A stretch of DNA of 64,000 nt from Hemileia vastatrix (Eukaryota; Basidiomycota; Pucciniomycetes; Pucciniales; Zaghouaniaceae): contig JASXTE010000005.1 in the NCBI GenBank assembly GCA_030280995.1, forward strand, positions 30,862,501 to 30,926,500. The letters run 5' to 3'. The position numbers were made by a program, and so were the translations under genes. This document shows positions 22,765 through 35,041 of this stretch, one piece after another. The notes below the pieces were generated by a model. It did no database searches. It was given only the letters and a program-made list of their open reading frames with translations, and was not told where the DNA came from. Every line of letters begins with the position of its first letter. Position 1 is the first letter of the stretch.

Positions 22765-24460
22765 TTCTACACCGTTCTGACCACTAAAAAGTTGACTCTC
22801 AAAAAGGTGCACTGGGAAGAACTGCTAAGCAGCATTAGTTTTTTTTTTACATTCCAACCAGGGATGAAAAGTGGCAAAAATGATGTGCTATCACAATTTC
22901 CTGACTTTCCCCCATCACCAGGCCAGCTACATACTGTTGGAGCAATGTTATTGAAGTGGGACCTTGAACAGGGTATAATCCTAGACAAGGTGGAATTCGT
23001 GGATGAGGATTTGATGGAATGGGTAAGGAGGGGGAAGGAAAAGGATGAAGAAGTGAAGGAGTTGGTGAAGGTGCTGTTATCAAAGGAGGTATTGTTAAGG
23101 AAAGGATTGGAGGAGTATCACCTGAAAAGGGGAGCACTGTTTTGGCATTGGAGAATAGTGGTGCCAAATGATGAGGACCTCAAGAGACAGGTGGTCAAAT
23201 AAAGGCATGATTCCCCAATGGCATGGCACCCAGGACTTCTGAAGACTGTGGAGCTGGTGAATTTTAACTTTTACCTGAAGTCCATGAAGACATATGTCCA
23301 GTTCTATGTAGAGGCATGTGGCTCTTGCCAGAGGAACAAGGTTAGTCCAACAACAACACCAATGAGCCAGCTAAACACTTCAAAGAAGCCAGGGAAGGAG
23401 CTCTCCTATGATCTTATAGTGGAACTACCCAAGTAAAAATGAAAGAATGTCATCCTCACAGTAGTTTACCTCTGCACCAAGATGGTACACTTTGTTACCA
23501 CCACTACCAAGGTAGCATCAGAGGGTATTGCAGATTTAATGGTGGTGCATGTCTGGCTGGAAATTACATAGATTGCCTGAAAGTATAGTATCAGATAGGG
23601 GAAGAACTTTTAACTCTAAGCTGTTAAAAGAAATGCATGAGCAACTGATCATTAAGCCCATCTTGTCCACATCATGGCATGCACAGACTGATGGGCAATC
23701 TGAGATAGTGAATAAGGAAATTGAACAATATTTGCACCATTTCATTATTTACAAGAAAGATGATTGGGTTAAGCTATTACCACCAGCTGAATTCTCATTC
23801 AATACCCAGACACATGCTGCAACAGAAATTTCACCTTTTTATGACAAATATGGATATCAACCAACATTCTCAATTGTTACCCCATCCATGTTACAAGTCC
23901 CAGAAGTGGAAGAGCGGATTCAAAGAATATTGAGTATATGCCAAGAACTAGAACCAGCTCTCAAATTATCTCAGCAGTCAATGAAGCATCATCATGATCA
24001 AGGAAAGACCCAGCATTGTGCGCCACAGGTAGGTGAAAAGGTTTGGCTAAGCTCATGTTTCATTTCCACATTGCACCCCAGTGCTAAATTATATCACAAG
24101 AAATTGTGGCCATTCAAAGTCAAATGCAAGGTATCTGACTCAGCTTATGAACTGGAACTACCAATCTCAATGAGGCAAGTACATCCAGTTTTCAACATTT
24201 CATTGCTCACAAAACATAAAGAAGATACAATCCCAAGGTGTCCAGAAGAGCCACCAGCACCAATACAGGTGGGAAAGGAAGATGATTTTGAGGTGGAAAA
24301 GGGTGTTTCTAAGAGAGTGTACAGGTGAAAGGTTCAGTACTTGGTGCATTGGAAATGGTATGGGGTTGGAGATAGGTCTTGGGAACCAATGAAAAATTTG
24401 GTGAATGCTAAGGAAAAGTTGAAAGAGTTTGAGAAGAAGTGCAGCAGGCAGGAGGGGTAA
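22765..24460 (+). pseudogene. Gypsy integrase and chromodomain region
   Basis: Continuation of a Ty3/gypsy polyprotein: the end of RNase H (LTLKKVHWEELLSSISF), a linker, then the integrase zinc-binding HHCC domain (HPGLLKTVELVNFNFYLKSM, CGSCQRNK). The catalytic core follows (VSDRGRTFNSKLLKEMHEQL, HAQTDGQSEIVNKEIEQYL), then PISMRQVHPVFNISLLT and a C-terminal chromodomain ([19 protein letters not shown]). The chromodomain marks the chromovirus lineage and is thought to guide integration to marked chromatin. Stops occur at about 23202, 23436 and 24328, and there is a frame change near 23540. Confidence 0.86.
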
Positions 24461-24472
24461 AAGAGGGGGTTA

Positions 24473-24714
24473 TGTTAGGATTTGGTAGAGAGGTGGGGAG
24501 AAGGAGCGCTATGGGCACTATGCATTTGTGAGAGGCAGAAGAGGGGATATTTCTTAATGGAGTTATATGGGGAAAGCGCTGTGGAGTGCTCCTCATCAGA
24601 CAACTTATCTTGTAATCCAGTTACTCTCTAGTCTCACTGCTGTATCCAGCATAGTCAGTCCTGTCTCAGTCTAGTGTTAACGCTAGTAGTAGTCTGCCTC
24701 CTTAAGTCTTAACA
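24473..24714 (+). mobile_element. 3' LTR of the split gypsy element
   Basis: 242 bp from TGTTAGGATTTGG to AAGTCTTAACA, preceded by a purine-rich tract (AAAAGAGGGGG) as expected for second-strand priming. It matches the LTRs at 52200-52535 and 57461-57776 but lacks a ~90-bp internal duplication of the GTCTCACTGCTG..AGCATAGTCAGTCC segment present there. Confidence 0.85.
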
Positions 24715-25697
24715 GGTCTTTGGCTCTGGAAATCTCTAATACATCATGGGACATGGGAAAGAGGATTTTACTATATATAGGGCTTCTTTCCTGTCTTTTA
24801 TAATGATCTTTTATTTACCATTGTAATATTTTAAGTATTCAATAACTTTTAAATACCTGCAGTAAGAAATGTGCCACCTCTTGGATATAAAGTGAGTTAT
24901 CTTATCTGAATTTGTTATTTACACTAGTGTTTGCTATAAGATATTATTTTTAGGAGTATTGGGTTGAGTCCATCACACTCTTAAGTTGTTATTTTTTCTT
25001 GTAGTCTGTGTATTAAATTACTGGTACAATAATTGTGATTTTAAAATACTTTATATATTTTGTATATTGCTTTAGTGATACATTTATTTGTATATATTAC
25101 TGGTATATCTTTATATATACAATTATACTGGTTCTAAAAGTACAAAAAGTGATTTCCAACTGGTTCCCAGAGCCGCTTATTTACCTGTACTGATGCCCTT
25201 ACATTGCAACCCTTCATTGTTTCTTGTAATTTGAGGAAGGCCGGCCGTAGCCACTTTTTGCCATGCTGACATGGAGCAAGGATGGGAGGAGGGGCGACCA
25301 GTATTTGTGTTATGAATTCCTTATTGATGCGCTAGCTCACTATTTTTTGGTCTAGACATTCATTCTTTTTTCTGGTCACTTCAAAGAAGATCAATGTTTT
25401 TTCAATGCTGCTCTGACTTCCTCATCTTTTCTATCTACTTCCTCTTTAAGATCTAAGTCACAACCATATTTATATTCTTATAAACTAACAACATAGACTT
25501 CATTCATTACTACTCCTCACTCCTTATTTATCACTCAATCAATCAACAAACGAACAATAATAATATTAATAATACTACATAACAATTAGAAAAGAAGCCA
25601 AGAATTTTTAACCACATACGCACAAAAAAAATGCAAAGAGAAGAAAACAACCACAAATCCCATCTATTTATGAATTAAAATCATCATCCCTGAATTC
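24715..25697. other. Intergenic region downstream of SFC1
   Basis: AT-rich; no gene is recognised. A GC-richer patch (about 25230-25300) has no coding match that I can see. The right end should include the 3' UTR of the carrier gene. Confidence 0.5.
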
Positions 25698-27266
25698 TTA
25701 TTCCGAATACTCAAGCATCTCCGCTTTGATCTTTTCCATGATTGTTTTTACCTTTTCATAAACCTGAAAAAAAAGGAAAAATTAGAAAAAAAACGGGAAA
25801 AAAACGTAAGAAGAGAAATTCAATTAATGTGAAACATAATCTCAAAGTGGAAGTTTGAAGAATCCAATCATCACAACTTACTGTAAAGACTACAGCTTGA
25901 CCTGGAGCTACTCTCATCACACGAGGGGTGATGCCTTTATAAAATGCTTTAGGACCTTCTTGTAACCACATTTGGCTAGTAACTAATTTGAACCTGGTCC
26001 ATGGAGTTTCACCTTGCGTCGCTGTTGATTTCTGAATTCTCGTTTTGATTGTATCAATTGGTGCATTAGTAAATGGCCCAACTGCACCAGATACTAAACC
26101 TAGAATCAATGTTTGATAAGATGGTAGCTCTGTGTTAGTAAATTGAGGTTGTAAGCGTTTGGAAAATGATTTGAGTTCTGTGTAAGCGGTGAAATTGGCA
26201 GCTTGGTTGGTAGCTTGTCTTAAAGCCGTCAAAGCTACACCACGATAAAGCGTACGAGGCCCTTCTTCAATCAAGATCAAATAAAGGGCATGTGCTGCGT
26301 TTCTATCTGTGTAGTGATGATTTATTTAAGTATCGAATTAATCGACGGGTTTATTGGTTAAGACGGTTTAATTAATGAATTTATAGATGGGTGTTTTATG
26401 AAACGATTCATTTGTTTATTTGTCGATTTGATAGACGGATTGATCGAATGATCAGTAGTTTGACCAACTTGTTTTCAGTTGATATTAAATTTTAATTAAG
26501 AAGTAAAATGTATGAGCTCACATTTTGGGATATCAAGAGGATCTGACATTGAATGCATTTGTGCTTGTAAACGGATTTTGACAACTTCCATTGGACAAAC
26601 GACCATAACAGCTTCAGTAATTCCCGCACCAAGACCCGCTAAAAATATTGCTCCGGATGAAGATGAAGATTTACTACCGAGGTATGATTTGTAAGTTTCA
26701 AAAGACGCAAATCTTATAGCCATCTTAGGAACGATCCCTATCAGCCACATCGCCACACCGTAATCAATCATAATCATCAGCTACTATTATATAAATTTTC
26801 ATTCATGATTCATCAAATCCGATATACAAAAATATATATCATACCTGATATGACTGCTCCCAATCCTTTGTACAGCCCAAGTAGGCTTTCCTTTTGAGCA
26901 ATCATAACTCCTGTTGCAATAAAACCTCTCCCTTTTCCCTAAAACAATCATTGATATAATATACATATGAAATTAAAAAAATCAAGCCAAGCAAACTTCA
27001 ATCAAGAACCATTTTTCATCATGAATCAAATCATCAACCTACTTGCTTACTTCTACTCAACTGCATCCTTACTTTGATAGTATCGAGGGGATGACATACA
27101 CATGCCTGTAATGTCACAGTGCCACAACCGCAATTATATTCATCAGGTCACACCTTCAAATCAGAAACTACGCCAATAATGCACTCACCTCGGCGAATCC
27201 TCCAGCTCCCCCTGCAATAAGATGGATTCCTAATGGCGTCTTCTTCTTAGTCTCAGTAGATGCCAT
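25698..27266 (-). CDS. SFC1: Mitochondrial succinate/fumarate carrier (SFC1/ACR1 type)
   Basis: Inner-membrane carrier exchanging cytosolic succinate for mitochondrial fumarate, needed for growth on C2 sources through the glyoxylate cycle. Six exons on the minus strand: 27266-27189, 27105-27043, 26938-26845, 26737-26522, 26306-25882 and 25763-25698. All splice sites are GT..AG and the phases close to 313 residues, the usual size. Three carrier repeats carry the signature at HPLDTIKVRM, CPMEVVKIRL and APIDTIKTRI. GLYKGLGAVISG, PKMAIRFASFETYKSYL, GAGITEAVMVV, ALYRG-like TLYRGVALTALRQATNQ, and YKGITPRVMRVAPGQAVVFT match the SFC1 subfamily rather than citrate carriers. The C-terminus is short (EKIKAEMLEYSE). 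Confidence 0.95.
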
Positions 27267-28690
27267 AGCGATAATGATCAAAAATTAATAGCAATAATAA
27301 AAATGATAATGGTAATCAAAGAGACTCAAATGATCTAAAATGAATCTTCCAGCCTGAAATACTCCTTACTCCGGCTTTCTCGCCACCTTATCATTATCGC
27401 TCACACGCCCCATATCCGGCATTTTCAATTGCCGGTGATGCTTAATACCCGTTTTCCGTGCACGATACATATATTATTTGGAATTGTTATTTAATTATTT
27501 ACTTGTGATTTAGTTATTTCACAATATAATGTGTCTCTCGAGTAAAAAACTAATTACCGCTAACATGTTGGAAGTATTTAATAGGTGCAATTAACGGTCA
27601 AAACAACTTTTAGAAGTGGACAGTAAATGAGGAGCTTGGGCCGAGCAAATGAAGGACACTCGGGATCAAATTACATGGAAAATTGATAATTGACAGTAAA
27701 CAACAAGGGTACTTATACAGCAACACCATAAATACTTGGCCTTTTTGCCAAAAAAATTTACTACTTTTTTTGCCTGGCTCAGCACTATTCCGGCCTTAAG
27801 TAGGGGGTTGTTGGCTTTTTGGGTGATACACTTATCGAAAAAAAAAAATGCCACGCCGGTACAAAAAGTGCACAAAAAAGAGACAAAAGGGCCAAGAGTT
27901 ATTATTCTTGCTGTAAAATAAACATGTAACAGTAAAACTTGTGGTCTACCTCTATTGGATCAAACTACCGCGGAAGTAATGGCGAATTTTTCATTTTGAT
28001 AACTCCTTGGGTATATTAAGGGGTCATAATGTTAGCAAATCAGCACTTAAGTTTAGTGCAGGCTTCAACCCAAATAAGCCATTAAATACCAAGCTTTATT
28101 TTTTGAAATAAATGGAGTACTTTAAAGATAATGAAACCAAATATTCTTGTGTAGAAGGAATACTTTGAATAAAATCATCGTGTCATTTCAGTTTTGAAAT
28201 ACACCAATTTTGGTGTCATTATGGTTTACAAATAGAAAATTAATTAGGTATTGATTTGATCAAGCTGAATTTCTGATTTACCAACTTTAACACCTCCTAA
28301 TGGAGGGAGAGTTGTGTGCATATTTCAGTCGAAATAAATCGCTAATAAAAGTTAATTTCCTGATGCTCTTCCCCAAAATATACCCAGCTTTCACTCTAAT
28401 AGGCTCATTAGATGTAATGCACTTTGCATGTAGGATAGGTAAACAGGAAGGAAGGAGGTAACCTCGAGACAAACATATATAAGAATTTTGTGTTGATTAT
28501 GGTTTAAAAATAGATATGTAAAAATAAAGGGTGGCGACAATATAGTCATTGTTTGAAGTCATGGCGATAGTGGCGCTTCAGACTTTTAATCTGTTAAGTT
28601 TTTAATTTAAATAATTGAATAAAAATAATAAAAAATAATAATTTGTATAAGTTGGCCAGGAGGATTCGGCCGAAAGTAATAGAGAACTGC
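27267..28690. other. Upstream region of SFC1 and intergenic DNA
   Basis: The first few hundred bases should hold the SFC1 promoter. No defined element is recognised. I see no coding sequence. Confidence 0.45.
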
Positions 28691-29055
28691 GGGGATACCA
28701 CTCAACCCGGATGAAGTGGAGTAAACAGGGAGAACACTCGGCCTGTGTGAATTGGAATAAACAGGGAGAACACTCGACCTGAGAGATGATAATGATGCGA
28801 GGATGATACTCTACTCGACTTTAGAACCGGGGACGACACTCTACCCAGTAATGAAATAATACGACGCGATGCGAAGGATCTCAGGCTGATGATAGTTAGG
28901 AGCAAAAAAAGATCAATATATTTCATGTTGGTAAATAATAAAGAATGTAACATGAAATAACAGTAAGAATCAGAATATAACATTACCTGATGGTAGTTAG
29001 GAGCAAACAAAGATAGTGTCGCAATCTATGTATACTCTCAACTATCATCAGTATA
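28690..29055. repeat. Cluster of short direct and inverted repeats
   Basis: Two near-identical units containing AAACAGGGAGAACACTCG (about 28725-28780), a related GACGACACTCTACCC, two copies of TAGTTAGGAGCAAA (28898 and about 28992), and an inverted CTGATGATAGTT/AACTATCATCAG pair (28889-28901, about 29039-29051). It could be the remains of an LTR or a terminal region. The class is unknown. Confidence 0.45.
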
Positions 29056-29197
29056 GGTTTAATCATTAATGTAGGTTTCAATAAATGTAATGTAATTATG
29101 TTCACAGAAATATATATTTATATGTAGTCATATGTATAAATGTAGCTGAGTGAGTGACACATAATGACATTTTTAGATTTTGTGTTAACAATATAAT

Positions 29198-29397
29198 AGG
29201 GGGTATTAAAGTTAGAAATCTTCTATTTCAAAATATCTCTTTTTTCCACCAAATCAACCATGATTATTTTTTAAAATATGCCATATTGAGCCTCCAAAAC
29301 ACCTTTATACTGAGAATTAATGTCAAGTTTGTGGCTTTCTTTTTGTGTTTTTTAATACCTTTTAAATAATTAAAAATTTCCAACTTTGATACCCCCT
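29198..29397 (+). mobile_element. MITE with Harbinger-family termini, copy 1
   Basis: 200 bp from AGGGGGTATTAAAGTTAGAA to TTTCCAACTTTGATACCCCCT, with terminal inverted repeats of at least 20 bp sharing AGGGGGTATCAAAGTT with the 7.25-kb elements. It is flanked by AAT on both sides. Non-coding. It is homologous to 41883-42081 in the opposite orientation. Confidence 0.9.
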
Positions 29398-29429
29398 AAT
29401 AATAATAATAATAATAATATAATAGACAA

Positions 29430-29485
29430 GTTGTCCGAAGGAGACAACTGAGAAAACAGCTTAAAAGCTGACAACATATATGTTG
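29430..29485. repeat. Three consecutive small hairpins
   Basis: GTTGTC..GACAAC (29430-29448), CAGCTTAAAAGCTG (29457-29470) and CAACATATATGTTG (29472-29485) follow one another within 56 bp. Function is unknown. Confidence 0.6.
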
Positions 29486-30708
29486 ATAAAATAAACGACA
29501 CAGAAGGCTTTTACCCAGTGACATTGTGATTTATACTTCTTATATATATTTTTTTCTTTAATACTTTCTCGAAATGTTTTAAAATTATATCTTCAGTTAT
29601 CTTTTCTTATCTTTTACTTCTAACACCCTGTTTTGAATGATGACACTTACATTAAATGGCTATATGAAAATGAAATCTAAAATCTCGATACTAATTTCGC
29701 ATGTATTTCCATCAAAGATTTATCCCTGTAGTGAACTTAGTATCACAGCAGTATTTAAAGCCCAGAAATATGCAAAATGTAGGCGGTACAAGCAAATTTT
29801 AAAATTAAACGAATGTGAAACGATTGGTTTTAGGTTTTTGTGTATACGTGTATGTGTGTGTCAAGAATTACAAAACAGATTTCATTAGTTTAAAGTGTGT
29901 TTTCTTAATCTTTGCAAGAGTTTTTCCCATAATTTACGTAAGCTTGAAGTTAGCCTTGACTTTCGAGCACTTGGATTTTCAGCGTATTCGTTATTGATAT
30001 CTATAGGTGCGAATTGGGTAACAAATCTCCCTCTTCTCATTTTACCTAGTGAGTTGAAACGTAATTTTTATCAGAGTATTAGTTTGGAAGGACTTGAGTC
30101 ATATGAAGTTTAAGCGCTGTGAGTACAAATTAAAACAACACTCAAGTATGTACAATCCCAAATTTAAACAGAGTTTCTTTACCTGACAAAAATGTGTGGA
30201 TAAAAAAAATCATAAAAGTCAATAATCATAAGTTTGTAAATGAAAAGAAAGAAAAGTTAACCTGAATGATATGACTTATAGCGCTGGAAGAAAAATCCCA
30301 AATAACCCTGTAATTACACTTCCAAGGGTATGAGGGGTTTCTGTATCCACTATACAGGTGTGAGTAAATGTTACAACATTTTTGAAAAGAGAGAATAAAC
30401 TTACGTTCCAAGTCGTGTGGCAGTAACAAGGATGAGAATCTGGAAGATTATCGACCAGTTTATATGTTCGCCAATGAAGCAACACGTGGTAGATTTTGTT
30501 TCAAAAACCATGATCAAGTAGTTATGTCTAATATAAATTTAGTCAACAAAGAAGTGTAACACAGCAACATTTACAGGAAGAGGCATATCAGCTTTGTCCT
30601 TGAAAACCCGTTGTTTCAAGGTTTTTTTGAGTTTTTTTGGCTGGGAAGACCGAAAGAATAAAGAGTAAGGGTCAATCCTGCTTAGCATGAGTTTTCTTAA
30701 TCACTTTC
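29486..30708. other. Unassigned intergenic stretch
   Basis: No recognised gene or repeat. Short open frames show no family motif. Confidence 0.4.
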
Positions 30709-30916
30709 CACTACAATAAATGTTCGTTTCGTCTTGGGGCGCAACAATGGCGCAACGATTACGCAACAGATATGTAACAATTGTTTTCAGCACTTAAAGG
30801 TTATAAGTCAAAGCTCTTAAGTGGGTCTTAAGTGCAAAAAACAATTGTCTCATACCTGTTGCACAACTGCTGCGTAATTGTTGCGCCCTATGGCGAAACG
30901 AAAATGCGTCGTAGTG
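30709..30916. mobile_element. Foldback MITE with CACTAC termini
   Basis: 208 bp, palindromic almost throughout. The left arm (CACTACAATAAATG, GTTTCGTCTTGGGGCGCAAC, ACAATTGTTTTCAGCACTTAA) pairs with the right arm ending CGTCGTAGTG. Arms of about 90 bp are separated by a short loop near 30800-30825. No convincing target duplication is seen. Superfamily is unclear. Confidence 0.75.
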
Positions 30917-31340
30917 TGCTGTTTACACACTATGTAAAATGCATAATACAGAAAATGATCGATGGAGATAAAAAGGTAATAAAAATGTGATCCAGGCAAC
31001 CACAGCCTTAGTTTTTGTTGCGCGTGTCACCGCTTGTTCATGTTAGATGTTAAGGTGTTAATCCTTTTAGACTGGCTATCGTTACATGTGCTACAAAATT
31101 TCCTTTCCTGCTGCTACGTTTTAAAGCAATCAATAGTTAAAGTTAAACCCTCTAGTATTGTTGCTTAAGTGTTAATTGCCCTTTTATCTCCTTGAAGGTT
31201 GCATCTACCAACCGCAAGACTGTTATGTATATACACATATTATAGATTTTGCTACCACGTGATCTGTGTATATAGGCTGTAGTTTACACGTCTGGAAAAC
31301 TCTGATTCTTCTCGGAGTTTGCCACTGACGCTAAACTACA

Positions 31341-31352
31341 GGTTATGGGACC
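31341..31352 (+). promoter_or_regulatory. Primer-binding site, half-tRNA type
   Basis: GGTTATGGGACC directly abuts the 5' LTR. It is complementary to the anticodon stem-loop region of initiator Met-tRNA (GGGCUCAUAACC-like), the internal primer mode of copia-type elements, rather than to a tRNA 3' end. The same motif follows the LTRs at 35535 and on the minus strand at about 41673. Confidence 0.7.
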
Positions 31353-31657
31353 CTTGTGCGCTCGTCATTAAATAAGTAAGCGCTGTACTCACGAGATTCA
31401 AATCCCGTCTTTTCAGACGTTAAATCCTTATAGGGGCAATACACCGAGTTGCCGCATTTTCATTCTTCACTGCCAATACACCGATTTGGCATTCCCCAAT
31501 TACTTCTCCCTGGTCATTACACCGATTTGACCCTTCCCATTTTCCCATCAACATTTCTGTTGAAACAATTTTTTTTTCCTCATTCACCAATATCCTTCCG
31601 CCTATACAACTACGACTATTTCCTCTTCTACCCCCTACCCCTTCTAACCCATCTAAT

Positions 31658-34600
31658 ATGAACTCGCAATCTTATCCTTCCCACCCCTTATCTCTTGATG
31701 AGCTTGAGCAACGCCAAAAGCTAATCAATGGTGTGAATAAAGTGACCATTGGTGTCATGAAACTACTTGCAGATGGATCCAACTGGTACAACTGGGACTG
31801 GCAGGTCCAAACTGCAATGACAAACTACATTGGCTCACCTTCATATGCGACCATAGATGCTGATACTTCAAGCAATTCTTTTGTTGATAAATTAGCTTGG
31901 ATGATTATTTTTAATACCATTGATATTTCACTTCAACGTCTATTACCACCAAACAGCTCATGTTGTGCTGCATATCTAGTTTTGTTCAAAAAATTTAATA
32001 GAGCAACACACACATCTCGCATATCACTGTTCAAGTCACTGCTATCAGTGCCTCTCCAACCTTTTGAGTCCATCATCAAACATTGCGAATGGGTGAATGA
32101 AATAATAGACAGCATCATGCAAACTGGTTTTAATTTCACCAATGACTCCTTAAAAGCAATCATGACTCAAGTACTTCTGCCAAATTCTCTCGCTAATCTT
32201 TCAGCTGACATAAACCGTGCAATTGAGTTATGAGGTGATAGTCTAACAATGTCAGCTGATAACTTCACAACAATTATGATGAATGAAGAGATCAACCACA
32301 ACCTCTGCAAACAGTATCAAATGACTATTTCAGCTTGTGACAATGCAAAAGTAATTGATGATGATGAAATATCAAAGGATGATACTTACCATGTAAATAC
32401 AAATGTTTGTAATGCATTTGCTTCTATTGGCAATAACAATTCAGTTCCAAGTTATTCTGCTGCTCCCGCCACCATACCAGCTACACAAATTTCACTCTCA
32501 AATGTGTTTATTGAAGATGTCAATTCTGCTTCAATTCATTGACCATATGCTGCTCCGGGTTCACTTCTGGATTGGCATCGTCGATTGGGCCACACTAGTG
32601 ATTGAGTTCTACGCAAACTCATAAAACTCAACCTTGGTATTGGCCTACCTTCTGAATGTCCTAAAGGAAAAGTTGATTGCACTGATTGTGCTATTGCAAA
32701 AAGTGTACGTAAAACTACAGCTCAACATGAAATGGCACCAGAATCCTTATTGTCATTGGTAGTTGGAGACTTGATTGGACCAATAAAAGATGCAACAGTC
32801 AATGGTGGTTACAAATGGGCAGCTTTATTCCGGGATTCATTCTCTACTTACGGCGATGTCTTTCTTCTAAAAAATAAAAGTGATGCTATGGGGGCTTTCA
32901 AAACTTTTCATGACCAACTCACTACCGTTACTGGAAAGAAATTACTTGTACTTAAGACAGATAGTGGTGAACTTCACAGTAATGCAATGAAATCATATCT
33001 TGCTTCAATAGGTGCTGTGCATGAAGTGACTATGCCATATCATGCTGAACAAAATGGAACAGCGGAAAGGTTTAATCAAACAGTTGGTGATATTGCACGG
33101 ACTTCTCTTTTGGCAAGTGGACTGCCAAAAAGCTTTTGGGGTCTTTCTTACAAGTGGGCATCTTTTGTTCATAACCGCATACCAAACAGCAAGATCACAG
33201 AATCAACACCTCTTCAAGTAGTTTATGGTACTCGACCAAACTTCAACAACATGAGGACTTATGGTGAAAAGGCCTTTGTTCATGTTCACAAAGAGGTACG
33301 AACCAAGCTAGATAATCAAGCACTTGAGTGTAAAGTTGTTGGATATTCACAAAATAACTATGGATGGCTATTCTGGCATGAAGAATCTGGCCGACTCTTT
33401 GAATCTGCAATGGCTATGTTTCCCACCAGTGACCCCAAAGCACATGATGTTGCATGACAAGCTCCAAATCCACCTCTTTCCAAAGGATCTCTTGAATCTA
33501 TTCTTAATTCACTTTCTTTTGGTGATTTCACTGCTGAAAAAACTATTGATGAAGAAGATCTATCTATTGAAGCAATGCAAATTGCCACTGCTTGTTCTCC
33601 ATTCCCTATCCCTAACACCTTTCTGGAAGCTATGAAATCACCAGAAGCTGCTGAATGGAAAATGGCCTGCAAAGCTGAAATGGATAACATGTCATTCTTG
33701 AAAGTTTGGTCAGAAGTTGCTCTTCCACATGGTGCTGTTCCTCTTAAAGGGAAATGGGTTTTTGCTATTAAACACTCTCAAAAAGACTCACCTATTAAAT
33801 TCAAGGCAAGATTTGTGGCCAAAGGTTTCAAAAAACGTGAGGGAATTGATTACAAAGACACTTTTGTTCCTACTGCAACCTTTGCTTCTCAAAGAATTCT
33901 ATTAACTCTTGCTGCTATGTTTGGTTGGAAGGTGAGATCTTTTAATGTTACAGCTGCTTATCTACATAGCAATGTGAAAGAAGATCTTTGGATTGAACCT
34001 CCTCCTGGTATGAATATAACAAGACCTGGAAATGTTCTCAAACTTCATAAAGCCCTTTATGGCACAAAACAGGCTGCTCGTTGTTGGTGGCTTCATATTG
34101 CTGAAAAACTCAAAACTCTAGGTTTTCATGCTAGTCAATATGATACAAGTCTTTATGTTCTAAAAGATGGTTCATCAACTGGTGTGGTATGGTTGCATGT
34201 TGATGATGGAATAGTTACTGGTAGTTGTGATGCTGTTTTGGAGAAACTAGAAAAAGGGCTGAATGGGGGGCTAGAGGTGAAATGTTTGGATGGTTTGGAT
34301 GGTATTGTTGGAATGAACATTAAGAGGGTAGAAAAGGGTTTTGAACTTGACTGTCACAGGCTTATTAAAAAAGTTCTACACAATCATAATCCTGGTGGTT
34401 TGAAATGCAAGACTCCTCTCCCAGCTGACATCACACTAGATTCTGCCAAACATGAGGATCAAGGCATCAAGTCAACTCAATATCTGTCAATAATTGGTAG
34501 TTTAAATTACATAGCAATTGCAACACTCCCAGATATTTCATTTGCAGTCAATTTCCTGGCCAGGTTCTCATCCAAGCCTTTAGATTGTCATTGGAAAGCT

Positions 34601-35041
34601 TTAACTCATTTACTCAGATATCTACAGGCAACCAAAGATCTCAAACTTTGTTTATATCCTGACTCAAGGTCAAAGCCAACATTAACTGCTTACTCTGATG
34701 CTTCTTGGGGTGGTGAATGGTCTAGATCTACAAGTGGCCACATAATCTATCTGAATGGATGTCCTATCTTATGGTCTTCAAAATGTCAAACTACAGTTGC
34801 TGATTCCACCTGCTTTGCAGAATGTATAGCAATGTGCCTGGCAACAAAAGATGGTATCTGGATACGCAATCTTCTCACTGATATTTGTGGAACAATTGAC
34901 AGTGTTTGTTTGAAGTGTGACAATAATAGTGCAGTTTCCTCAGCAAAATACAATCCCCCAAACAAAAGGACTAGACACTCTGGTAGGTATTTTATTCTCG
35001 TGAATGAGCAATTATACAGAAAAAATATTGTATTGGATTGA
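31658..35041 (+). pseudogene. Copia gag-pol, single frame with TGA stops
   Basis: The gag-like N-terminus starts MNSQSYPSHPLSLDELEQRQ. A GAG-pre-integrase block (LLDWHRRLGH, CTDCAIAKS), integrase core (VVGDLIGPI, LKTDSGELHS, YHAEQNGTAERFNQTV), RT (KGKWVFAIKH, FKARFVAKGFKKREGIDYKD, ALYGTKQAARCWW, VWLHVDDGIVTG) and RNase H (GSLNYIAIATLPDISF, AYSDASWGGEWSRSTSGH) follow in one frame. Stops at about 32231, 32540, 32604, 33455 and 35039 are all TGA, several at positions where Arg fits. No CCHC knuckle and no DSGA protease motif is found between gag and integrase, so the element may depend on another for these or may have suffered an old deletion. Confidence 0.9.

Larger units (their letters stand above)
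12575..24714 (+). mobile_element. Ty3/gypsy chromovirus remnant split by nested insertions
   Basis: Pieces of one element appear at 12575-12606 (end of the RT domain, next to the RNase H junction), 14104-14480 (RNase H) and 22765-24714 (RNase H end, integrase, chromodomain, 3' LTR). They are collinear with the intact-order element at 52200-57776. A solo LTR (12607-14103) and Harbinger copy B with unassigned flanks (14481-22764) account for the gaps. The 5' half is missing. The first two pieces resemble the reference closely, but whether all three belong to a single insertion is an inference from collinearity. Confidence 0.65.

Noticed and set aside
29637..30113. Overlapping small open frames between 29637 and 30113
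   Set aside because: No family motif, no splice-consistent extension, ordinary for random AT-rich sequence.
31380..31425. tRNA-like sequence with GATTCAAATCCCG
   Set aside because: Only a T-arm-like motif; no acceptor stem, D-arm or anticodon arm could be folded around it. It is in the copia leader.
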